A DNA stretch of 9,251 nt from Desulfatitalea sp. (GTDB lineage: Bacteria > Desulfobacterota > Desulfobacteria > Desulfobacterales > Desulfosarcinaceae): assembly GCA_013041835.1 (NCBI GenBank), contig JABDRH010000566.1, positions 1-9,251 of the forward strand. Direction: 5' to 3'. Positions 1 through 7,455 of the stretch are shown piece after piece. A program made the position numbers and the translations under genes. Each line of letters begins with the position of its first letter. The first letter of the stretch is position 1. The notes under the pieces were generated by a model that worked only from the letters and a program-made list of their open reading frames with translations, ran no database searches and was not told the DNA's origin.

Positions 1-2
1 TT

Positions 3-66
3 CGATCTGAGGGCTCAAAACCGCAGGAATAGCGGGCTATTTTGAGGATTTTGAGACCGAAGATCG
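3..66. repeat. Nested inverted repeat at left edge, possible structured intergenic element
   Basis: Three complementary arm pairs nest: CGATCT (3-8) with AGATCG (61-66), CTCAAAA (14-20) with TTTTGAG (49-55, or the second copy at 40-46), and CCGC (21-24) with GCGG (32-35). A cruciform or RNA fold is therefore possible. It may be part of an intergenic repeat family or the edge of a structure continuing left of the window. No gene was recognised here on either strand. Its function is unknown. Confidence 0.35.
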
Positions 67-233
67 GGCCAAGGTAGCCCGAAGCCGTGATGGATAAAGG
101 GCAACTTATTAAATTGTGATTCCTAACTCGCGCGTCAGCCTGCAGGCCCGTTTTAAAGTATGCGGATGCGCCTGGTAGGCAAACCCATATCCGGCGCAAG
201 TATGTCGGGCCCGCGCCCTAAGAACCGAATTTC

Positions 234-261
234 TTGACAAAAGCCGGCACCTGGGTATCCT
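234..261 (+). promoter_or_regulatory. Probable sigma70-type promoter for the sensor/regulator pair
   Basis: A perfect TTGACA -35 box (234-239) is followed after 16 bp by TATCCT (256-261), which matches the TATAAT consensus at four of six positions. Transcription would start near 268, leaving a leader of about 115 nt before the sensor gene at 384. It is the best promoter-like sequence upstream of the first gene and points the right way. The remaining non-coding sequence from 67 to 233 shows nothing recognisable. Confidence 0.5.
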
Positions 262-383
262 ATAAACACATGGTTGCCCAGCCGCGCAAGTGAACATCTT
301 GCATCCATCAGCGGCCGGGCGCTAAAGGCTCGCAAATCAATACAGAACGGATTGATACACGCGCCTTTTAAGGAGCATAGCCG

Positions 384-1259
384 ATGCTGCTTTTCACATG
401 GCTCCTCATTGCCCTGCTTTTCGCCTTGCTGGGATGGAGTCTGCGCCGATACCGAGAGCAAACCATGCGACAGATCCGTTTGCAAAAAGCCCTTCGGGAG
501 GCCACGGTTGAGCTGCATCACATAGAACAGACACGGCATAAGGCGGAAACCGATCGTGAAAACGCGGCCGACCGACTGCGCGGTTATTTGCAGCTGCTCG
601 ATACGCTGATCAATACCATCCCCAACCCCATCTACTTCAAGGATCAAGACGGCGTTTACCAGGGCTGCAACAAGGTGTTCGCCTCACAGATTCTGGGCCT
701 GACCCGCGACCGCATCATCGGCGCCCGGCCTCAGTCCCTGCCGGAGCAGATCCCGGCCGACCTGGCCGCCGCTTACCAGCACCAGGAAATGATAGCCGCC
801 CAGAAAGAATGCCACCACGCTTTTGAAGCACCGGTGCTGTGCGCGGATGGTACGCGCCGGGAGTTTCTTTTCAGCATGGCCCCCTTTGAGCCATCCGGCG
901 GGGGCGGCGTGGTAGCCGTGCTTTCGGACCTTACTGAAAAAAATCGGGCCGCCGAAGTGCGTCTCCAGAAAGAAAAACTGGAAGGCGTGCTGGAGACCGC
1001 CGGCGGAGTGTGCCACGAATTCAACCAGCCGCTGCAAGCCCTTTCCGGTTACATGGAAATCCTGGCCTTGAAACTGGCCGGAAACGATCCAGTCCTGGGT
1101 TACCTGAACAAAGCATCGGAACAGATCACACGAATGGGTGACATCACAGCCAAACTGCAGCGCATCACCCACTATGAAACCATGATCTACGCCGACAAGA
1201 GCAGGATTATCGACCTTCACAAATCGGCGCGTAGTGCAACACCCGACAGCGCCGGATAG
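384..1259 (+). CDS. Membrane-anchored PAS/HisKA sensor protein lacking an ATPase domain
   Basis: This 291-residue protein appears to be the signal-input half of a two-component-like pair. One hydrophobic segment (residues 2-20) should anchor it in the inner membrane. A charged helical stretch (about 25-66) probably forms a coiled coil. A PAS domain follows (about 68-185, with NPIYFKDQDGVY), then a HisKA-like dimerisation helix with the H-box GGVCHEFNQPLQAL, where His211 would be the phosphoacceptor. The protein ends soon after, at YETMIYADKSRIIDLHKS, so the HATPase domain with its N, G1 and G2 boxes is absent. Similar short proteins with this C-terminal signature are known to me from Desulfobacterota, so this is probably the natural end and not a truncation. 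It would then need a partner kinase or signal without ATP hydrolysis. AAGGAG at 370-375, eight bases before ATG 384, supports the start. The response regulator follows 112 bp downstream and is the likely partner. Confidence 0.85.
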   Translation: MLLFTWLLIALLFALLGWSLRRYREQTMRQIRLQKALREATVELHHIEQTRHKAETDRENAADRLRGYLQLLDTLINTIPNPIYFKDQDGVYQGCNKVFASQILGLTRDRIIGARPQSLPEQIPADLAAAYQHQEMIAAQKECHHAFEAPVLCADGTRREFLFSMAPFEPSGGGGVVAVLSDLTEKNRAAEVRLQKEKLEGVLETAGGVCHEFNQPLQALSGYMEILALKLAGNDPVLGYLNKASEQITRMGDITAKLQRITHYETMIYADKSRIIDLHKSARSATPDSAG

Positions 1260-1371
1260 ACGATTGGCGGGAAAAACGAACCACCCTATCACGCCGGATT
1301 TTTTTCCGCCCTCGCTGAAGTTATTTTTGCGCGAGCCTTTAGTCCGCAAAGCTGAAATGGCAGGGTCGCCC

Positions 1372-2289
1372 ATGTCTGAAGCCGACATTTTGATCGTGGA
1401 TGACGACGACGGCGTCTGGCGGCTTTTTAACGCCACGCTTCGTCTCGGCGGCCACACCTGCCACCGGGCCGCTTCAGCGGCCGAAGCGCGGCAGATGCTG
1501 ACTCAGCGGGAATTTGACCTGGTGCTGTGTGATATCGTCATGCCCGGCGAGTCCGGCCTGACCTTATGCCGACACATTTACGACACCCTGCCCGATCTGC
1601 CGGTAATCATCGTCACCGGCATGTCCGGCATGGAAACGGCCCGTGAGGCCATGGCCATGGATGTGTACGGATACATTGTCAAACCGGCCGATCAAAGCCA
1701 GATACGCATCAGTGTCGCCAATGCGCTGCGACGCCGGGAACTGGAGGCGCAGCGTCGCGCCCAGCACCGGCACCTTGAACAGCAGGTGCGAATCCGCACC
1801 CATGCGCTGACCGCTTCCAACGCGGCCCTGCGCCGCAGCGAAACGCTGCTGGCGCAAAAAGCCACCGAGTTGGAGGAGCTCAACCGCGCTCTGAGCGTGC
1901 TGCTGAAAAAGCAGGAGGCCGATCGTGACGCCATGGAGGCGCGCATGCTGACCAATGTCCACAAAGCCGTCAGACCCTACCTGGAAAAATTGAAGACCGC
2001 CCGGCTTTCGGCCCAGCAGCGAAAACAAGTGGAGATGGTCGAGGCCGGCATTCGCCGCATCATCTCGCCTTTTGCCGAAAGCCTTTCAACGGTGGGGCGG
2101 CTGCTGACCCCAGGAGAATTCCAGGTGGCCGACCTGGTCCGCCAGGGAAAAAGCACCAAAGAGATCGCCGTGCTGCTCAATTTGTCCGAAAACACCGTCA
2201 TGACCCACCGATATAAGATTCGTACCAAGCTGGGCTTGAAAAACCGAAAGCAAAACATGCGCACCTACCTGAATACGTTGTCCAGGTAG
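1372..2289 (+). CDS. Response regulator, REC-coiled coil-LuxR-type HTH
   Basis: The product is a cytoplasmic DNA-binding regulator of 305 residues. The receiver domain (about 5-120) has the acidic pocket DDDD (10-13), phosphoacceptor Asp54 in LCDIVMP, Thr82 and Lys104 in YIVKP. A long charged coiled coil (about 120-195) leads into a helical segment with PYLEKLK and RIISPF (about 196-240). The same segment precedes the HTH in PAS-LuxR proteins of Desulfobacterota that I recall. A GerE/LuxR helix-turn-helix closes the protein (245-305: LTPGEFQVADLV, TKEIAVLLNLSENTV, HRYKIRTKLGL). ATG 1372 is preferred because CAGGG lies six bases upstream and the receiver begins at once. ATG 1357 is possible, while in-frame 1234 lies inside the sensor gene and would add an atypical leader. 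It is probably co-transcribed with the sensor and acts as its output. Target genes are unknown. Confidence 0.85.
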   Translation: MSEADILIVDDDDGVWRLFNATLRLGGHTCHRAASAAEARQMLTQREFDLVLCDIVMPGESGLTLCRHIYDTLPDLPVIIVTGMSGMETAREAMAMDVYGYIVKPADQSQIRISVANALRRRELEAQRRAQHRHLEQQVRIRTHALTASNAALRRSETLLAQKATELEELNRALSVLLKKQEADRDAMEARMLTNVHKAVRPYLEKLKTARLSAQQRKQVEMVEAGIRRIISPFAESLSTVGRLLTPGEFQVADLVRQGKSTKEIAVLLNLSENTVMTHRYKIRTKLGLKNRKQNMRTYLNTLSR

Positions 2290-2463
2290 CGCTTTTTGAA
2301 ACGGTCGAAGACTTCAGGATCGCGCTTCCACAGGCCCTGGCTTTACGCTTCGCGCAATCGTCGACGCCAACACGTCGGGAAAATACCCAGCTAATATTTC
2401 TTGTTCCTCCATTCATGGAATGGCCGGTTTCTGCGGCGCTTGTATTTACTGTATGATTTGATA

Positions 2464-2480
2464 TCCAGGGACAGCCTGGA
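2464..2480. other. Small inverted repeat in the 2290-2544 gap
   Basis: TCCAGG (2464-2469) and CCTGGA (2475-2480) form a perfect 6-bp inverted repeat with a 5-nt loop. No T-run follows, so it is not a standard terminator, and it could equally be an operator half-site pair or chance. The rest of the 255-bp gap between the regulator and the FDH remnant shows no intact gene. The gap is presumably where the 5' end of the FDH subunit was lost. Confidence 0.2.
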
Positions 2481-2544
2481 AGTTATCGCGACGGTTGAAT
2501 CCATCCCAAGTTAATCGAATTGACATATTCAATCATCCCTTGTA

Positions 2545-3789
2545 GAGGGAACGGTTCAACTGGCGAACATGATGGAGGCTGTCTGCACGGGCCGCGGAAG
2601 TGAAGCGGACTGAGAGCGCATCCGCTTCCTGGCGGTGCAGGTCAGTTCCACGGCGCGCTGTGACATCGGCCGCACCCTGGCCAAACCGGTTCTCGATCTG
2701 CTGGACCAACACGAAGAAGATTTCAATGCTGTGATCCAGGGACGGCGCCCGGTACGCCGGGGACAATATGCCGCTATGGTCTCGGCGCCCTGCATCGCGG
2801 CCTGCCCTTCCCACGTGGACATCCCCGCCTACCTGGAGGATGTGCGCCTGGATCGCTGGTCTCGCGCCATGGCCACGGTCCGGCACGATTGCCCCATGCC
2901 GGGAACCATCGGCCGGGTCTGCGTGCGCCCTTGTTAGAGCCATTGCTTCATGACCGGCATAGACTTGCTGGCCGAAGCGGCCCGTGGCCGCAGACCGCTG
3001 GACGGCCGGCGCTTGGTGGTGACCGGCGGCGGCAATGTTGCCATGGATTGTGTACGAACCGCCAGGCGGCTGGGTTTCGAGGATGTCAATCTGCTCTACC
3101 GGCGCACCGAGCAAGAAATGCCCGCAGACCCCCAGGAAATCGAAGAGGCCAGGGAAGAAGGGATTGAATTTCATTACCTGGTGGCACCGGTCGAAATCAT
3201 GGTCCAGGACGAGGAGATTACCGGACTCAAATGCCGGCGCATGACGCTGGGCGAACCTGACACCAGCGGCCGCAGGCGCCCGGTACCCATCGAAGGGTCC
3301 GAATTTGTAATCCATCGCGATACCATCATCCCGGCCGTGGGTCAGGTATGCGTTGTGGACTGCGTCCTTGACGAAAAAGAGGCCCTGTCGCCGTGGAAAA
3401 CTCTGGTCGTAGACCAAACCACGTTTCAATCCGAAAAAAAGCACATTTTCGGCGGGGGTGATTGAGCTACCGGTCCGGCCCCCCTGATCGCGGCCCTGGC
3501 CGCCGGCAAGAACGCAGCCCGCTTTATTGCGCAGTATTTGCGAAACGGCCAATGCACGCCCCGGACGACCGACATCCTGCAGGCGCTGGTGACGTCCGAC
3601 GATATGCTTGATTCCGAAGAAGCCTTTGCTTATCCCGGCGGGCCGGTCCGGGTGCAACCGGAAATCCTCGATCCTCAATACAGGATTCAAAACCTCGAGG
3701 AGGTGGAAAAAGGGGTTACTGCATCCCAAGCCAGAACCGAGGCGGCCCGCTGCCTGCGGTGCTACCGCATCCTTATGGCGGCCATATGA
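2545..3789 (+). pseudogene. Remnant of NuoF/GltD-type flavin-FeS subunit of formate dehydrogenase
   Basis: One reading frame carries a degraded fusion of a NuoF C-terminal FeS domain and a GltD-like NAD(P)H oxidoreductase. Such a subunit would pass electrons between the FDH catalytic subunit and NAD(P). Homology starts abruptly at EGTVQLANMMEA (2545) without the SCGKC-type cysteines or any FMN/SLBB domain. It continues through ACPSHVDIPAYLE and GRVCVRPC, then resumes at MTGIDLLAEAARG with the NAD(P)-binding VTGGGNVAMDCVRTARRLG. It then continues through AVGQVCVVDCVLDE, HIFGGGD and ARCLRCYRILMAAI. The FAD-binding GXGXXG segment, which I estimate at 130-150 residues, is missing between SHC and FMTG. 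Three in-frame stops interrupt the frame: TGA 2611-2613, TAG 2935-2937 (expected Glu) and TGA 3463-3465 (expected Cys). Every deletion keeps the frame. The annotation as a pseudogene is solid; the exact parent family is inferred. fdhA follows 76 bp downstream. Confidence 0.85.
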
Positions 3790-4691
3790 CCCCATGCAGG
3801 TGGACTCAAAAAAGCAACTTTTAACGAGCGTGAAAGCAAGCACATATGAGGAAAGGAGTTACCCCATGCCAACCCTGTACCTGAACAACAAGGTAATTTC
3901 ATTCAAGCAAGACCAAACCATTCTGGAAATGGAATTGGCGATCGAAGATCATCCCCTGGATGACGCCACGCCCATAATCGTGCGCGACTACAGCCGCTGC
4001 ATCGGCTGCGGACGGTGTCTTCAGGCCTGCAACGAGATTCAGGTCAACGCCGCCATCCGCGCCCCCCACGGGAGCAGGCAGGATCATCCCCAGGGCTGGT
4101 ATCCCCTGGTCGATTATGAACACTGCACCCATTGCGGCCAATGTCTGCAAGCCTGTCCCGTGGGGGCTCTCTTCGAGAAAAAGGCTTACGGCGAACTCAT
4201 CGGCAACGAGGCCCGAAAAATACGCACGACCTGCCCGTATTGCGGCGTCGGTTGCCAGCACTGGCTGCATGTCAAAGAGAACAAGGTGATCAAGGTAACC
4301 GGCGTGGAGCAGGCCGAACCCAACTACGGCCGGCTGTGCGTCAAGGGCCGTTTCGGGTATGACTTCATTCACTCCGCGGAGCGTCTCACCCATCCGCTGA
4401 TTCGCGACGGTGAACACTTCCGGAAGGCGTCCTGGGATGAAGCACCTGACCTGGTGGCCATAAAATTCCGGAAGATCAAGGAGATGCACGGCCACGACGC
4501 CTTGGCCGGAATCAGTTGCGCCCGCAGCATCAATGAAGACGCCTACAACATGCAGAAGCTCTTTCGGGCGGTCATCGGCACCAACAACATCGACCATTGC
4601 GCCCGCACCTGCCATGCACCCACCGTGGCCGGCCTGGCGCGTTCGTTCGGCTCAGGGGCCATGACCAACTCTTTTGCCGAATTCGCCCAAA

Positions 4692-4699
4692 GCAAACTC
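4692..4699. repeat. Left target-site duplication of the MITE
   Basis: GCAAACTC directly precedes the left terminal inverted repeat and recurs exactly at 4833-4840. It lies in the fdhA codons for Ser-Lys-Leu. An 8-bp duplication is typical of several transposase families (for example ISL3, IS66, IS256 and IS1595), so it does not identify the mobilising family. Confidence 0.92.
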
Positions 4700-4832
4700 G
4701 GGCTTGGTTCTAACTTCGCCCACTCTTGGCATTAGCCAATCTATGATTTGAAACATCCCGCTGATATAATTTCACATACTGGTGCCTTGCAGCTTTCGAA
4801 TCAAGTCAGTGGGCGATGTTAGAACCAAGCCC
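4700..4832. mobile_element. 133-bp MITE-like non-autonomous element inserted in fdhA
   Basis: The element is bounded by terminal inverted repeats of 25 bp (4700-4724 and 4808-4832) that match at 24 positions; only the sixteenth base differs. Each end begins GGGCTTGGTTCTAAC read inward. Perfect 8-bp target duplications flank it. The roughly 83-bp AT-richer centre has no coding capacity, so transposition would need a transposase supplied elsewhere. The parent IS family was not recognised; the 8-bp duplication and GGG terminus fit several. The near-identity of the ends and perfect duplications suggest a recent insertion, and removing 141 bp restores the fdhA frame exactly. Confidence 0.92.
4762..4770 (+). 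promoter_or_regulatory. Extended -10 promoter-like motif inside the MITE
   Basis: TGATATAAT (4762-4770) is a perfect extended -10 element (TGnTATAAT) reading rightward, so transcription would begin near 4777 and enter the downstream half of fdhA. No good -35 box lies at 17 bp; TTGAAA at 4748-4753 is too close (11 bp). Extended -10 promoters can work without a -35, but the short AT-rich centre makes chance plausible. Confidence 0.3.
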
Positions 4833-4840
4833 GCAAACTC
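4833..4840. repeat. Right target-site duplication of the MITE
   Basis: GCAAACTC follows the right terminal inverted repeat and is identical to 4692-4699. After it, fdhA resumes in frame with the codons for Phe-Phe-Val-Ile-Gly-Ser-Asn-Met. Confidence 0.92.
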
Positions 4841-6408
4841 TTTTTCGTGATCGGTTCCAACATGACCGAAGCGCACCCGGTGGCAGCCACCTGGATCAAG
4901 CAGGCCGTGCGCAATGGCGCGCACCTGATCGTGGCTGATCCACGATATAACGGCATCGCCGAACATGCCAACACCTTTATCCAACACAAGGTCGGCTCGG
5001 ACGTGGCCCTGATCAACGGCTTGATGCATGTGCTCATTACCGAGGATCTCTATGACCACGCCTATGTGCAAGCCCACACCACGGGTTTCGACGAAATGAA
5101 AACGGTGGTGATGGACTATACACCGGAACGAGCCGCTGAAATCTGCGGCATCACCGCCCAAATCATCCGGGAAGCGGCACGTCGAATGGCTTCGGTAAAG
5201 CCTGCGGCGCTGATGTACACCCTGGGGATTACCGAACATACCTGCGGTGTTAACAACGTGATGAGTTGCGCCAATCTTCAAATGCTTTTGGGAAACGTGG
5301 GCTTTGCCTGCGGAGGTGTCAATCCCCTGCGAGGGCAAAACAATGTCCAGGGGGCCTGCGACATGGGTGCGCTTCCAGGCGATCTGCCAGGATACCAGAA
5401 GGTGGACCATCCGGCGTCCCGCGCCAATTTCGAGCAAACCTGGGCGGTGACCCTGCCCGCGACTCCCGGCCTGATGATACCCGATATGATCAACGGCCTG
5501 GCCGGCGGTAAGGTCAAGGCACTGTATGTTTTCGGTAAAAATATCGCCAACACCGAACCCGATATCCGCCACGTGGAGCACTGCCTGAAATCGGCCGAAT
5601 TTCTGGTCTGCAACGACATTTTCCCCACCGAAACCACCCGTTTCGCCCATGTCGTGTTCCCGGCGGCGGCCTGGAGCGGGGACGACGGCACCTTCACCAA
5701 CAGTGAGCGCCGGGTCAGCCGCGTGCGCAAGGCGGTGGACCCGCCGGGCGAAGCCAGGCCCAATTGGTGGATCTTCAAGCAGATCGCCCACCGCATGGGG
5801 CACCTCTGGCCATCGACCAGCGGCCAGGAGATCTGGGACAACGAGGTATCGGTGCTAGCGCCGCTTTTTGCCGGCATCAAGTACCACCGCATTGAAAACG
5901 ACGGCTTGCAGTGGCCCGTGCCCAACGAGCAGCATCCAGGCACCACCGTCATGCACGGGGACGGCAATTTCACATGCGGCCGCGGTCAGTTTGCAGCCTT
6001 GGAGTGGATGCCGCCGGCCGAACAGCCCGACGAGGCGTATCCATTCGTATTGAGCACCGGCCGCCGGCTTTATCACTATCATACCCGGACGCAAACCGGC
6101 CGCTGTAAAGGACTCAACGACCTGCTGGGTGCGGAAACCGCCGAGATCTCCGCTCAGGATGCTCAAGCCCTGAGCATTTCCAATGGAGAAAAAGTGCGCG
6201 TGACATCCCGGCGCGGCGCGGTGGAGGTGACGGCGAAGATCACGCCCCAGGTGCCTCCCGGCCTGGTCTGGATGTCGTTCCACTTCAGGGATGGCAACGC
6301 CAATTGGCTGACCAATCCGGTATTCGATCCGATTTCCAAAACCGCCGAGTTCAAGGCTTGCGCCGTGCAACTGGAAAAAGTATAATAACAGCCCGGATAT
6401 AGTAGACA

Positions 6409-6435
6409 TAGGGACGCCCCTAACTTGTGAACTTT
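6409..6435 (+). repeat. REP-like hairpin repeat, copy 1
   Basis: TAGGG (6409-6413) and CCCTA (6418-6422) form a perfect 5-bp stem with a 4-nt loop, followed by ACTTGTGAACTTT. The block from 6411 to 6435 matches 7462-7486 at about 21 of 25 positions and in the same orientation. The two copies lie either side of the SDR gene. The form resembles the short palindromic repeats used by RAYT transposases, and a RAYT remnant adjoins the second copy. This copy starts 24 bp after the fdhA stop. Confidence 0.6.
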
Positions 6436-6489
6436 AGCGCCTTAATGAAGATTTATATATGTGCATTATACATCTGAAAGGAACTTGCT

Positions 6490-7368
6490 ATGACAGATAT
6501 ACCTATTTCCATTTCCGACCCCCAGCCATTCGATCAACTTTTAACACTTAAAGACCGGTGCGCTGTGGTGACCGGTGGCAGCCGGGGCCTCGGGGAAGCA
6601 ATCGTTCGGCGTCTGGCGGAGGCTGGCGCTGCGGTCGTGCTGACAGGACGCGGGCGGGAAGCGCTGCAGAATGTAGAGGCACAGGTCGCTGCTACGGGGG
6701 CGCAAGTACTGGGTGTGCAGGCGGATCTTTGTAGTCTCAAGGATTCGCAGAACATTATCGACCAAGCGATAGAGCGGTTCGGGCGCATCGACATCCTGGT
6801 CAATAATGCCGCTGTATTTCCAGCGTGTACGACGATGGAGATGACCGAGGAGGTGTGGGACAAAACGGTTGACCCCGATCTCAAGGGGACTTATTTCCTT
6901 TCACAGTTCGCGGCCAGGAAGATGATCGACGCCGGTCGCGGTGGCCGCATCATAAACATATTGTCCAATGATGCATTTCGGCCCACTGGTTTTCTGTCGG
7001 CCTACGGGGCAGCCAAACTCGGTATGTGGTCGGTCACTCAGTCCATGGCCAAAGAATTGGCCCCGCACCGGATTCAGGTCAACGCGATTACCCCTGGATC
7101 GATCACCACCAAAGAACGGATTGCGGCTTTAAGCAAAGGTAATTTTGACCTATACCAAGTTCCGGAAAACGCAGCTAAAACCCGGGCGATGTTTGAGTCC
7201 GTCTTAAATTCCGACAAGATTGTCGAGATGATGACAACTATGATGCCGTTCGGCCGCCCCGGCTTTCCCGATGAAATCGCCAAAGCAGTCCTGTTCCTGG
7301 CATCCGACATGGCCAGTTACATCAGCGGCGCCAATATAACTGTCGATGGTGCGCAAAGCCTGCGATAA
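6490..7368 (+). CDS. Short-chain dehydrogenase/reductase (SDR), FabG/gluconate 5-dehydrogenase-like
   Basis: This intact 292-residue classical SDR should be a soluble NAD(P)H-dependent oxidoreductase acting on an unknown alcohol or ketone. The cofactor motif is TGGSRGLG (28-35). Arg54 after the second strand (LTGR) suggests NADPH. Asp79, VNNAA (104-108), Ser159 and YGAAK with Tyr172 and Lys176 complete the fold and active site. At the position where the catalytic-tetrad Asn usually sits before LKG, this protein has Asp130 (DPDLKGTYF). The loop from about 205 to 255 is long and could define substrate choice. The C-terminus FLASDMASYISGANITVDG is standard. AAAGGA at 6477-6482, seven bases before ATG 6490, supports the start. 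It lies between two REP-like hairpins and beyond the broken FDH genes, so no pathway can be read from its neighbours. Confidence 0.9.
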   Translation: MTDIPISISDPQPFDQLLTLKDRCAVVTGGSRGLGEAIVRRLAEAGAAVVLTGRGREALQNVEAQVAATGAQVLGVQADLCSLKDSQNIIDQAIERFGRIDILVNNAAVFPACTTMEMTEEVWDKTVDPDLKGTYFLSQFAARKMIDAGRGGRIINILSNDAFRPTGFLSAYGAAKLGMWSVTQSMAKELAPHRIQVNAITPGSITTKERIAALSKGNFDLYQVPENAAKTRAMFESVLNSDKIVEMMTTMMPFGRPGFPDEIAKAVLFLASDMASYISGANITVDGAQSLR

Positions 7369-7369
7369 T

Positions 7370-7411
7370 TTGCTGCACGGGGAGCGCAAAAAGCGCGCGC
7401 CCCGTGAGCAA
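7370..7411 (+). terminator. Strong hairpin after the SDR gene, possible terminator without T-run
   Basis: TTGCT plus CACGGGG (7370-7382, with one bulged G at 7375) pairs with CCCCGTGAGCAA (7400-7411). Inside the loop GCGC (7384-7387) can pair with GCGC (7393-7396) around AAAAA. It starts two bases after the SDR stop, where a terminator is expected. Neither strand has a T-run after it, so intrinsic termination is uncertain; it may instead protect the 3' end. Confidence 0.5.
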
Positions 7412-7455
7412 AGGCGTTCGGCTACAATAGGAAAGCAAATGTATCACATTCATGG

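Larger units (their letters stand above)
3866..6385 (+). pseudogene. fdhA: Formate dehydrogenase catalytic subunit, interrupted by a MITE
   Basis: The gene encoded a molybdopterin/FeS subunit that oxidises formate (or reduces CO2). AAAGGAG at 3852-3858, seven bases before ATG 3866, fixes the start. Two 4Fe-4S ferredoxin motifs come first (Cys45/48/51/55 and Cys87/90/93/97). The catalytic-domain cluster follows (Cys123/126/130 and Cys158), then CARTCHAPTVAGL with Cys249 (TGC, not selenocysteine) and His250. The downstream half contains GSNMTEAHP, the molybdopterin domains and a C-terminal dinucleotide-binding domain (LSTGRRLYHYHTRTQTGR). A 133-bp element plus target duplication (141 bp, 47 codons) lies after AQSKL and adds in-frame TAG codons at 4733-4735 and 4820-4822. 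Without it the frame reads AQSKLFFVIGSNM for 792 residues. The N-terminus also lacks the usual 2Fe-2S and His-Cys3 clusters. The upstream stub is 289 residues. The downstream half could start only at GTG 4847 or ATG 4862, neither with a good ribosome-binding site, so the gene is probably non-functional. Confidence 0.9.

Noticed and set aside
1234..1371. Upstream in-frame start for the response regulator
   Set aside because: It would lie inside the sensor gene and add a 46-residue leader not expected before a receiver domain; ATG 1372 has a better ribosome-binding site.
2269..2345. Minus-strand peptide with RDPEVFDRFKKRYL, reminiscent of a DUF488 C-terminus
   Set aside because: Only about 24 codons lie between stops, and it overlaps the regulator's 3' end. 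It is too short to call a gene remnant.
2520..2546. TTGACA followed by TGTAGA as a promoter
   Set aside because: The spacing is only 15 bp, the -10 match is weak, and it sits at a truncation boundary ahead of a broken gene.
2533..3843. Long minus-strand open frame (436 codons)
   Set aside because: It lies opposite the FDH subunit remnant, whose plus-strand frame gives clear family motifs. The minus translation shows no recognisable domain.
4608..4614. Selenocysteine in the FdhA active site
   Set aside because: The catalytic residue codon is TGC (4610-4612), so this was a cysteine-type formate dehydrogenase.
2611..4822. Stop-codon recoding (pyrrolysine at TAG, selenocysteine at TGA) as the explanation of all five in-frame stops
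   Set aside because: TAG ends the intact sensor and regulator genes normally. Two of the TAGs lie within the inserted MITE, and the others replace ordinary residues amid deletions. Only the TGA at 3463 merits a separate check.
4772..5803. Long minus-strand open frame (343 codons)
   Set aside because: It mirrors the molybdopterin-domain coding sequence of fdhA and has no protein-like motifs of its own.
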